Shown: positions 5,984 to 13,109 of the stretch, piece by piece | How the letters are laid out: the number at the start of each line of letters is the position of its first letter | How positions within the stretch are numbered: the first letter of the stretch is position 1 | NCBI GenBank assembly: GCA_012719195.1 | Contig: JAAYAV010000405.1 | Span: 1 to 20,633, forward strand | Direction: 5' to 3' | Source: Anaerolineae bacterium | GTDB taxonomy: Bacteria > Chloroflexota > Anaerolineae > DRVO01 | DNA length: 20,633 nt | Made by a program: the position numbers and the translations under genes | Notes under the pieces: generated by a model | What the model saw: only the letters and a program-made list of their open reading frames with translations | Database searches by the model: none | What the model was told of the DNA's origin: nothing

Positions 5984-8367
5984 CCGCCGCGGCCGTCAGT
6001 CGGCCGGCGGAGCCGGCCCGAGAGGCTTCGGCACGGGGGGGCGACCGGATTGCCCTCGGATTGGTGCTGGGGATGGCCCTCTGCGTCTCCGGCGCCATCA
6101 ACGATGTGGGCTGGGCTGAGGGCACCTCCCATCTCATTCTGCAGTCGGTCCTTGCCGTGCTCTTGGCTTACTCCCTCGCCCATTCGCGGTTGCACGCCTG
6201 GCAGGCGACGGTCATCGGGACACTGGCGATGCTCGCCCTGGTGTTCGTCACTGTGGGCGGCCTCTGGCCGCCGCTGGCCTACCTGCGCGAGGACGTGGGC
6301 GCGCTCGACGCCTGGTGGCGGGCGGCGCTGAGCAATGGTCCGGCGGCCGCAGGATGGCCGTTCCCACAGGCAGGCGGCTACATCGTGCGACAGGTCGCCG
6401 CTATGGCCTGGCGGGTGTGGGTGTGGGGTTGGCGCGTCTACACCGGTGGCGTCAACTCTGACCGGCAGGTGTGGTTGCTGGTGATCTCGACGGCTCTTTC
6501 GCTGACAACCTTCACCGCCGCTTGGCAGGTGTTTCGTCGCTGGAGCGCCTCGCTGGCGCTGCTACTACTGGGAGCGGCTCTCGGGACCAACAGCTTCATG
6601 GCTGGGCAAGCGCCCACCTGGGCCCTGGCCTTCATCGGCTTGGGGCTCGTGCTGCTCGCACGAAGCAATGCCCTAAGTCTAGAACGCCGCTGGCTGATGC
6701 GCGGCACCGACTACTCGGACGAACTACTGCCCTACGCCACTGTGATCGGTCTGGCCCTGGCGGCCGCCGCCATCATCATCTCGCCGCTCCCGCCTCTCCT
6801 AACCTCGCGATCCACCTACGAGGCCTTCTGGCGCGTCTTCCGCGAGCCGTGGAGCCGCGTCGAAGACACGACCGGTCGTTGGTTTCAAGGGCTGGACTCG
6901 CCCCAACGACGTAACCCGCTGGGCGGCGGCGAGGGTGGGCCGATCGATCCTTCGCTTGAGCATCCGGTAGGAGCAGGGGCTCCCCGGGGCAACCAGGTGG
7001 TGCTGCGCGTACGCACCGGAGACCCGGCTCCTGAGCCCTGGGCGGGTGGCATTGGGGGCAGGCTGGATACGTCGGCGTCGCCCCAACGGCACTGGCGTGG
7101 AGCGACCTACGACACCTACACCGGGTCCGGCTGGGCAAATCGGGATCGCTCGGTGGAGGCCGTTGGGGCCGGCCAGGACTTACCCGTAGATCATCCCGAG
7201 GGTCGGCGCGAGCTGCTCCAGCACGTGCAGCGTCGGGAGCCGGGAACGGTGATCTATGCCGTCGGCCAGCCCCTGCGGATAGATCAGGACCTGGACGTGA
7301 CCTACCGCGCTCAGGGCGATGTAGTCACCCTGTCCGGAGATACCGACGGCTACGACGTGGTGTCACTCGTTCCCGACGTGACTGTGTCGGGCCTGGAAGC
7401 TGCCGGCAGCGAATATCCGCCGGACATCGCCGATCGGTACGTAGCCCTGCCCGACCTGCCCGGGCGCGTGCGGCAACTGGCTCTCGACGTGGCGGCGGGT
7501 GCAGAGACGGAGTACGGCAAGGCGCGCGCGATCGAGGAGTACCTGCGCCAGTTCGAGTACGAATTGGCGGTTCCCGCCGCGCCGCCCGATCGCGATGTGG
7601 TGGACTACTTCCTGTTTGACCTGCAGCGTGGCTTCTGCGACCACTACTCCAGCGCCATGGCCGTAATGCTGCGGCTGAACGGCGTCCCCGCTCGGGTAGC
7701 GGTCGGCTACGCCCGCGGCGCCTACGACGATAGGGACGGTTACTGGGTGGCGACGGAGGCAGATGCGCACGCCTGGGTGGAGGTGTACTTCCCCGGCTTC
7801 GGCTGGGTGGAGTTCGAGCCGACCCCGTCACAGGCGGTGTACGCATTTCCTTTCGGAGACACCTGGGACAGGGGTTCGGCAGCGCTGCCCGACATCCCGG
7901 AACAGAGCCGGGGGTGGTGGCCGCGGATCGACATCGGTACGGCGCGCCTCGTGGCCGTTGCCACTTTGGTGCTCGTGGTGCTGGTGCGAGTGGTGGCCGT
8001 GGTGCTGCGCCGCCGTCGCTATGGCGTCGAGGACCACATTGCCGCCGCCTATGGTTCCATCGTACGCTACGGTGGCTGGATCGGCGTCAGACCACGGGCG
8101 ACGGAGACGGTCCGCGAGTACTGGCAGAGGCTGCGGCAGGCCCTCTCAGACGAGGCTATCTTCGTGAGTACGCCCTGGGGCACGGAGTGGGTGTGGCAGT
8201 TCGACCGCGTCTCATCACCCCTGCGCTACGTGCTCACCGCCTACGAGCGCGCTCAGTTTGGCCCGGATCCGCTCGGGCCACCGGTGGCCCGGCGCGCCCG
8301 GCAGGAGGCTACCCGCCTGCGGCGCGAGTTCGCTCTCCTTTGGGTGGCGCGGCGCATCGGCGACTAG
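5980..8367 (+). CDS. TgpA-like membrane transglutaminase/protease-like protein (DUF3488-transglutaminase core-DUF4129)
   Basis: A 795-residue membrane protein with a transglutaminase-like domain facing out of the cytoplasm. About seven hydrophobic helices span residues 24-273, followed by a large soluble region with the transglutaminase core, one helix at about 652-673, and a C-terminal tail of DUF4129 type. The catalytic Cys is C553 in RGFCDHYSSAMA, the His H597 in ADAHAWVEVYF, and the acid position is E613 in GWVEFEPTP, where many relatives have Asp. The 44- and 16-residue spacings agree with the triad I recall for Pseudomonas TgpA. The frame is open to 5707 inside DUF58, but that stretch is a shadow; ATG 5980 overlaps the DUF58 stop as ATGA. 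Substrate is unknown; cell-envelope proteins or peptides are likely. It could act as protease, transglutaminase or only as a binding scaffold. Confidence 0.92.
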   Translation: MTAAAVSRPAEPAREASARGGDRIALGLVLGMALCVSGAINDVGWAEGTSHLILQSVLAVLLAYSLAHSRLHAWQATVIGTLAMLALVFVTVGGLWPPLAYLREDVGALDAWWRAALSNGPAAAGWPFPQAGGYIVRQVAAMAWRVWVWGWRVYTGGVNSDRQVWLLVISTALSLTTFTAAWQVFRRWSASLALLLLGAALGTNSFMAGQAPTWALAFIGLGLVLLARSNALSLERRWLMRGTDYSDELLPYATVIGLALAAAAIIISPLPPLLTSRSTYEAFWRVFREPWSRVEDTTGRWFQGLDSPQRRNPLGGGEGGPIDPSLEHPVGAGAPRGNQVVLRVRTGDPAPEPWAGGIGGRLDTSASPQRHWRGATYDTYTGSGWANRDRSVEAVGAGQDLPVDHPEGRRELLQHVQRREPGTVIYAVGQPLRIDQDLDVTYRAQGDVVTLSGDTDGYDVVSLVPDVTVSGLEAAGSEYPPDIADRYVALPDLPGRVRQLALDVAAGAETEYGKARAIEEYLRQFEYELAVPAAPPDRDVVDYFLFDLQRGFCDHYSSAMAVMLRLNGVPARVAVGYARGAYDDRDGYWVATEADAHAWVEVYFPGFGWVEFEPTPSQAVYAFPFGDTWDRGSAALPDIPEQSRGWWPRIDIGTARLVAVATLVLVVLVRVVAVVLRRRRYGVEDHIAAAYGSIVRYGGWIGVRPRATETVREYWQRLRQALSDEAIFVSTPWGTEWVWQFDRVSSPLRYVLTAYERAQFGPDPLGPPVARRARQEATRLRREFALLWVARRIGD

Positions 8368-8394
8368 CGTTCACACCGACAGCAGGGAGGATCA

Positions 8395-9477
8395 ATGCCC
8401 ATCAGTCGTCGCGTCGTGATAGCCCAGAGCGAGGGCCTGTACCTGTCGTTCCCCGATGTTGTGCAGGCCAAGAGCGGCCGCCTAGTGCTGGTGTACCGCG
8501 AGGCGGACGCCCATGTCGCCAGGCATTCGCGGCTCGTACTGGCCGACAGCCACGACCAGGGTCGCACCTGGGTCAACCGTCGTTACCTGGACGCTCCCAT
8601 GACGCTGGCGGAGGACGGTGCGGTATGGAACTGCCCAAGGATCGTGCAGCAGCGCGACGGGGGCCTGACGATACTCTGTGACCTCTCGCAGGTCACGCCG
8701 GGCTCCACCGAACCCGTCCCCGAGTCGCAGCGACGCTTCCGCACCTTCCTCTGGCGCAGCTTCGACGACGGTCGCACCTGGAGCACCAGGCGTCCCACCC
8801 GGATTCAGGGGCTGGTACCTGATCGCCTCCTGGAGTTGAGCGGGGACACCTGGATGGTGGGCAGCCACTATCACAGCCTGCGCCACTTTGGTACTCTCAC
8901 GCAGGTGGTTACCTTCACCCACGATGCCGGCGAGACCTGGACGGCTACGTCCATCGTGGCCGAGGTACCGGGCATGCAGTTCTGCGAGGGCTCCATCGTT
9001 CGCTGCCCGGGCGGGCACCTAGTGTGCTACCTGCGCGAGAACTCCATGCGCGGCTTGCCCACACACAAGTGCCTCTCGTTCGATGGCGGTCTGCACTGGT
9101 CCAGCCCCGAGCCGTGCGGTTTCGTGGGGCACCGCCCGGTGGCCGGGCTACTGCGGAGCGGCAAGATGCTGGTGACCTATCGGGACGTCCGCCTGCATGA
9201 GCTGGACTCCGGCGACAAGATCGGTGTGCAGCCCGCCACCGCCGCCTGGCTAGGCGACCCGGGCGACGAGAGCACCGGGCGCTGCCTCACCATCGAGGCT
9301 GATAGCTCGGGAGTGTTAGGGGACTACGGCTACACCGGATGGGTGGAGTTGCCCGATGGGCGCGTTTTCTGTGCCTACCACACGCGCGGTGACGCGCCCA
9401 GGTCGTACATCGCGGGCACCTGGTTCCGCGAGGCCGACTTCACTGAGCCTGCCTCGCCCGCCGGGGCCCGCGCCTAG
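8395..9477 (+). CDS. Sialidase-fold (BNR/Asp-box) protein, probable glycosidase
   Basis: A six-bladed beta-propeller of the sialidase superfamily. Four Asp boxes (S/T-x-D-x-G-x-x-W) are evident at residues 52-59, 122-129, 175-182 and 228-235, for example SHDQGRTW and SFDDGRTW, and the C-terminal YGYTGWVELPDGRVFCAYHT resembles the last blade, where the Tyr/Arg catalytic residues of exo-sialidases lie. The 360-residue length fits a single propeller. There is no signal peptide or membrane helix, so a cytoplasmic location is predicted. ATG 8395 has GGGAGG 4 nt upstream and lies 27 nt after the transglutaminase stop, so it may share the DUF58 transcript. The fold is clear; sialic acid as substrate is not, since many Asp-box proteins act on other sugars or bind without cleaving. 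Confidence 0.85.
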   Translation: MPISRRVVIAQSEGLYLSFPDVVQAKSGRLVLVYREADAHVARHSRLVLADSHDQGRTWVNRRYLDAPMTLAEDGAVWNCPRIVQQRDGGLTILCDLSQVTPGSTEPVPESQRRFRTFLWRSFDDGRTWSTRRPTRIQGLVPDRLLELSGDTWMVGSHYHSLRHFGTLTQVVTFTHDAGETWTATSIVAEVPGMQFCEGSIVRCPGGHLVCYLRENSMRGLPTHKCLSFDGGLHWSSPEPCGFVGHRPVAGLLRSGKMLVTYRDVRLHELDSGDKIGVQPATAAWLGDPGDESTGRCLTIEADSSGVLGDYGYTGWVELPDGRVFCAYHTRGDAPRSYIAGTWFREADFTEPASPAGARA

Positions 9478-10335
9478 CTAGCCCTTCTCCGCGCCCGAGG
9501 TGCCGAATATGAACCCGGGCCGGTCGAGGTAGGGCTCCTGCCCTAGATGCATGCGGGTGAACTCCCGCGCCGGCTCGAACCCGTACCGCACCGCCACCGC
9601 TGCCGCCGCCTGATTCGGTAGCGGATGGTCGAACGCCACCTTGCGGTGCCCCGCAGCGGTGATGCCCCAGCGCAGAAGACCCTCTGCCGCCTGAGCGTTC
9701 AGGGCCACCAACGGAGCGAGGTGCTCATAGAAGTGGCCGTGCCGCCCGAGCACGAAGCCATCAACCTGCCCACTGGTCCGGTGCACCGCCGCCACCTCGG
9801 GCCAGCCTTCGGCGAGCCGGCGGAGCATCTCGCCACGGTTGGTGCCATAGGCGGCCCGATCGATCGCTAGGATTTCTTCGAGCAGGTCGGTCTCGCCCCG
9901 ATAGGGGGACACGCCGTCCGCCTCCAGCGGACGTCCCTGGCCGACCACTCGCTGGAGCGAGTACTCGGGCCGGAACCCGAGGCGTTCATAGAGCGGCTTC
10001 CCCATGGGAGTTGCGTCCAGCTTCACCGTGCGAGCACCGGCGCCGCGGAGATGGGAGATTGCTGCGTGCATCAGGCGCCGGCCTATGCCAAGGCCACGAT
10101 GCTGCGGATCGGTGGTAACCATCCCGATCCATCCCACCGGCCCGAACCTCTCGGTGGTGGTCGTCGCCACCACTCGACCATCCAGGACGGCCACGAAGCA
10201 GCCTTCGGGCTCCAGGCCTAGGAAGCGCTCCCAGTCGGTGACGATCTGGTTCCAGTTCTGAGGGCGGGTCAAGGCGAGGGCCGCGTCGATGTCGGTGGGC
10301 TGCATGCGGCGAACGATGACGGATGTAGAGGTCAT
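9478..10335 (-). CDS. Two-domain GNAT family N-acetyltransferase
   Basis: Transfers an acetyl group from acetyl-CoA to an unidentified amine. The N-terminal GNAT domain (about 5-130) has the acetyl-CoA loop VTTDPQHRGLGIGRRL (R80-GLGIG) and the YERLGF motif near 116-121. The second half, about 140-285, looks like the Acetyltransf_18/DUF1248-type second domain (FYEHLAPLVA...AAAVAVRYGFEPAREFTRM). ATG 10335 is chosen because it forms an ATGA overlap with the stop of the upstream radical SAM gene; the frame is open to 10491, but that is antisense-like low-complexity sequence inside the radical SAM gene. At 285 residues it is a normal length for double-GNAT proteins. Its stop abuts the sialidase-like gene stop with no gap. 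Coupling to the radical SAM gene hints at linked regulation but does not reveal a substrate. Confidence 0.88.
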   Translation of the reverse strand: MTSTSVIVRRMQPTDIDAALALTRPQNWNQIVTDWERFLGLEPEGCFVAVLDGRVVATTTTERFGPVGWIGMVTTDPQHRGLGIGRRLMHAAISHLRGAGARTVKLDATPMGKPLYERLGFRPEYSLQRVVGQGRPLEADGVSPYRGETDLLEEILAIDRAAYGTNRGEMLRRLAEGWPEVAAVHRTSGQVDGFVLGRHGHFYEHLAPLVALNAQAAEGLLRWGITAAGHRKVAFDHPLPNQAAAAVAVRYGFEPAREFTRMHLGQEPYLDRPGFIFGTSGAEKG

Positions 10336-11414
10336 TGTGGACTCCGGTGCTGTAATGGTCGCGCGCTGGTGCCGGTCGCTCCAGTGTCCCAGACTCCGGC
10401 CGCCGGCGCGCCGCAGTTGGGGCACCGGCCGTTGACGAGACTTCGGGACAGGATGCGGTAGCCCTCCCGGCGCACGAGTGCATGGCCACACGCGGCGCAG
10501 ACAGTGTCTTCATCGCCTTGGCCGGGGAGGTTACCGACGTAGATGTGCTTGAGCCCCTCTGAAAGGGCAATCTCCCTCGCGTGCTGCAGAGTCGCGGCGG
10601 GAGTGGGCGGGCGGTCGATCAGCTCAAAGGTGGGGTGGAAGCGCGATAGGTGCCAGGGAGTCTCGGCACCCAGTTCGTCGCGTATGAACCGCGCCATCCC
10701 CCTCAAACCTGGCTCACCGTCGTTTAGGCCGGGTATGACCAGCGTGGTCACCTCCAGCCACACCCCTCGGCGCTTGAGCAGCTTCATGCTCTCGAGCACC
10801 GGCTCCAGGCGTGCCCGGGCATAGTGGCGGTAGAACGCGTCGTCCCAGGCCTTGAGGTCAACGTTGGCCGCGTCGAGCAGCCGGCCGGAGCCGTCGGGCG
10901 GGGCGAGGAGGTCGATGCACTCGGGCGTCATGTAACCGTTGGTGACCCAGACGTTTGCCAGTCCGGCCTCCCGTGCCGCCTGCATGGTGTCATAGGCGAA
11001 CTCGAAGAACACGGTAGGCTCGGTGTAGGTGTAGGCGATGCTCCGGCAGCCTTGCGACTGAGCGGCGGCTACGACGCGCTCCGGAGTGGTAGTCTCACGC
11101 GTCTCGAGTTGCGCAAAGCGTGGCAACTGCGAGATCTCCGCGTTCTGGCAGAAGGAGCAGCGGAAGTTGCAGCCGGGGGTAGCGATCGAGTAGCTCTTTG
11201 AGCCGGGCAGGAAGTGGAAGAGGGGCTTCTTCTCGATGGGATCGACGGCCTGGGCGATGACTAGGCCGTAGACCAGGCTGTAGAGAACGCCGTCGCGGTT
11301 CTCCCGCACTCGACAGAAGCCGCGATCTCCTGTCGGGACGCTGCACCGATGAGCGCAGAGTTTGCAGCGAACGCCACCGCCCCGGAGTCCCTCGTAGAGC
11401 ATTGCCTTACGCAC
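10332..11414 (-). CDS. AmmeMemoRadiSam-type radical SAM enzyme (AmrS-like, PflA-related)
   Basis: A radical S-adenosylmethionine enzyme. The 4Fe-4S motif is CNFRCSFC (C82, C86, C89), followed by QNAEISQ as in PflA-like and AmrS proteins. A Cys-rich N-terminal segment (C17, C20, C24, C34) and a C-terminal zinc-ribbon-like pair, CAAC (306, 309) and CPNC (331, 334), match the long AmrS subgroup rather than short pyruvate formate-lyase activases. Start GTG 11414 has GGAGG 6 nt upstream; the ATG at 11402 would be too far from it. At 360 residues it is close to the family length. The usual partners, Memo and AMMECR1, are not in the window. It lies 39 nt after the FecR-like gene and overlaps the GNAT gene by ATGA. 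The true reaction of this family is not established. Confidence 0.9.
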   Translation of the reverse strand: MRKAMLYEGLRGGGVRCKLCAHRCSVPTGDRGFCRVRENRDGVLYSLVYGLVIAQAVDPIEKKPLFHFLPGSKSYSIATPGCNFRCSFCQNAEISQLPRFAQLETRETTTPERVVAAAQSQGCRSIAYTYTEPTVFFEFAYDTMQAAREAGLANVWVTNGYMTPECIDLLAPPDGSGRLLDAANVDLKAWDDAFYRHYARARLEPVLESMKLLKRRGVWLEVTTLVIPGLNDGEPGLRGMARFIRDELGAETPWHLSRFHPTFELIDRPPTPAATLQHAREIALSEGLKHIYVGNLPGQGDEDTVCAACGHALVRREGYRILSRSLVNGRCPNCGAPAAGVWDTGATGTSARPLQHRSPQ

Positions 11415-11453
11415 AGCCCACCTCCAGTTGCCGGCAGGAACGCGGATGCCTGT

Positions 11454-12653
11454 CTAGTCCACCACCAGCTGGACGTCGGCGACCTGCGACTGGTAGTCGT
11501 GGCCGGAGGCGTAGACCTGTACAGACTCCAGGTAGGCCGGCTTCAAGTCGCCTTGCACGGCCATCAGGTTGGGCGACTCGTAGGCGAACCAGACGTTGCG
11601 TTCGATGAGTTCGCCGTTCGGCGTCGGCAGCGAGCCGGGGTTCTCGTAGAAGAAGCCGTGGTACCACCATTGCAGGTTGCCCCGGGCGTCGCGGTAGTTC
11701 AGCCGAATGATAACCGGGAACTCCGACCCCTGGATGCCGCCGCCCGAGAGAGACTGGTAGAGCAGCCGCAGGTCGACCCGGATGCGTAGCGAGACGTAAT
11801 CGGTGACGTCGCGGTTGAGAGTCTGGCGGACGCCCGTCTCGCAGTGATCATTGTGGTTGCCCAGGCGCTCGAGGTGAAGCACACGCCGACCGGCATCCTC
11901 CAGCAGGAGGGCCTGCCCATTGGCCGACCCGCCGTCGCCTCCCTGATCGTTGTAGGTCTCCCAGGCGAGGGCCAGCCCAGCACCGAAGTCTCCGTTGACG
12001 AGCAGGTTGCGACCCGATTCCATCGGGCCCCGCATCTCGCCCTCCGCGAGGATCACGGCCCGTTCGCCTGTCTCCAGGACCAGCTCCTCCGGTCCGACGT
12101 CGCTTCGCACCAGGCTGCGACCACCGCGCACGGCGATCTCCGTGCTGTCCGCGGTGACCTCAAGGGCCACGCTGCCGTCATACACGACCACTTCGCCCGA
12201 CGGGACCAGGACGCGCAGGTCGAGCTCGCGTTCGGGGGAGGGTCCGGGGTTCAGGCGCAGCCGACCATGCGACAGGGAGATCACGACGCGGTTGGGCTGG
12301 TCGCTGTGGGAGAAGCGTGGCTTGGACGACTGCTCGACGGTGAACTGTGTGCTGCCGAAGATGTGAACGGTGGCGAGCACGAAGTCGGAGTCTCCCTCAC
12401 GGATGGTCAACATGGACCGGCCTGAGGTATCCGTCTGGACGATAGATCCGGGTGCCACCTGGCGCGAACCGGAGACGGCCAGCCAGACGGACTGACCGCG
12501 CTCGCGCAGCTGAGAGATGCCGCTCACCGTGCTGATCTCGGTATGGTTCGTGACGGTCGAGTACTCGACGAAGCGAAGGGCGGCCCAGGGCAGCCCTACG
12601 GCCAGGACGCAGAACACCGCGAAGGCCCCGAGCAGCACTGCCCAGGCCCTCAC
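11454..12653 (-). CDS. Membrane-anchored FecR-like protein with C-terminal jelly-roll-type domain
   Basis: Function unknown. From GTG 12653 it has 399 residues: one N-terminal transmembrane helix (5-27, AVLLGAFAVFCVLAVGLPWAA) placing the rest outside the membrane, a FecR-like beta region (about 45-205, with GSIVQTDTSGRSMLTIREG and a repeated VPSGEVVVYDGSVALEV stretch), then a segment opening LLVNGDFGAGLALAWE (217-231), which resembles the start of carbohydrate-binding or lipoprotein jelly-roll domains and continues to the C-terminus. The frame is open to 12845, but that part lies antiparallel in frame over acylphosphatase and is Ser-rich shadow sequence, so GTG 12653, 16 nt after the acylphosphatase stop, is taken. 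No sigma factor or TonB receptor accompanies it, so classical FecR iron signalling is unlikely. Confidence 0.78.
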   Translation of the reverse strand: MRAWAVLLGAFAVFCVLAVGLPWAALRFVEYSTVTNHTEISTVSGISQLRERGQSVWLAVSGSRQVAPGSIVQTDTSGRSMLTIREGDSDFVLATVHIFGSTQFTVEQSSKPRFSHSDQPNRVVISLSHGRLRLNPGPSPERELDLRVLVPSGEVVVYDGSVALEVTADSTEIAVRGGRSLVRSDVGPEELVLETGERAVILAEGEMRGPMESGRNLLVNGDFGAGLALAWETYNDQGGDGGSANGQALLLEDAGRRVLHLERLGNHNDHCETGVRQTLNRDVTDYVSLRIRVDLRLLYQSLSGGGIQGSEFPVIIRLNYRDARGNLQWWYHGFFYENPGSLPTPNGELIERNVWFAYESPNLMAVQGDLKPAYLESVQVYASGHDYQSQVADVQLVVD

Positions 12654-12669
12654 TTCCGGCGGGTATCGC

Positions 12670-12963
12670 CTAGCCGCGGATTTCGAAGCGGTAGTACTGG
12701 CCTCTGGCCGCGAGCCACTGGCGCTCGACGCTATGGACGGATGCACCGATTGGTCCACGCTCGATGGCCTCCAGGAGCTGCTCGAGCAGTCCTCGTTCGC
12801 CTTCTGCAACGACTTCCACCGTTCCATCAGGTGCGTTTCGCACATACCCGGCTACACCCAGCAACCGGGCTCGCGACAGCACGTAATATCGGAAACCGAC
12901 TCCCTGAACTGCCCCGTGTACCACTGCCCGCACACGGGCCTTCTCTGCTGAGACTGGATCCAT
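12670..12963 (-). CDS. acyP: Acylphosphatase
   Basis: Hydrolyses acyl phosphates such as carbamoyl or acetyl phosphate. The two family signatures are complete: VHGAVQGVGFRYYV, with catalytic R25, and GYVRNAPDGTVEVVAEG, with catalytic N43, as in the classic R/N pair of acylphosphatases. The 97-residue length from ATG 12963 is standard; GAGGG lies about 9 nt before that ATG. A TTG at 12972 would extend it by three residues but leaves no room for a ribosome site. It is the first gene of a probable set with the FecR-like, radical SAM and GNAT genes. Cytoplasmic; no signal peptide. Confidence 0.95.
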   Translation of the reverse strand: MDPVSAEKARVRAVVHGAVQGVGFRYYVLSRARLLGVAGYVRNAPDGTVEVVAEGERGLLEQLLEAIERGPIGASVHSVERQWLAARGQYYRFEIRG

Positions 12964-13031
12964 CGCCGGCAACCCTCACCCGTTCCCCGAGGTCTATCGG
13001 CTGCCGCGATGGGCCCCGCCGACCAGCAATC

Positions 13032-13048
13032 GCCACCACAGCGGTGGC
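13032..13048 (-). other. Leader hairpin upstream of acyP
   Basis: GCCACC and GGTGGC form a 6-bp perfect stem with a 5-nt loop in the predicted acyP leader. No T-run follows on the - strand, so it is not a standard terminator for the upstream MFS gene. It could be a leader structure or chance in GC-rich DNA. Confidence 0.25.
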
Positions 13049-13056
13049 TCCTAGCC

Positions 13057-13074
13057 CCATAGTATACACCATGG
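13057..13074 (-). promoter_or_regulatory. Promoter-like TATACT inside an 18-bp inverted repeat upstream of acyP
   Basis: On the - strand TATACT occupies 13066-13061, and it sits in the middle of the imperfect dyad CCATAGTATACACCATGG (13057-13074; six of seven half-site pairs match). No clear -35 lies 16-18 nt upstream. Transcription from here would give acyP a leader of about 90 nt. The 146-nt gap 12964-13109 also holds a perfect 6-bp stem (GCCACC/GGTGGC, 13032-13048) and nothing else I can name. Confidence 0.35.
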
Positions 13075-13109
13075 CCCGCTGGAGCCAGGCCTCGCTCCGG
13101 TGAGGCGGA

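Noticed and set aside
10336..10491. 52-residue N-terminal extension of the GNAT protein
   Set aside because: Inside the radical SAM gene on the same strand, low complexity, and ATG 10335 gives an ATGA coupling and a normal GNAT start.
12654..12845. Upstream extension of the FecR-like gene across acyP
   Set aside because: Overlaps the strongly supported acylphosphatase frame on the same strand, is Ser-rich, and GTG 12653 fits just after the acyP stop.
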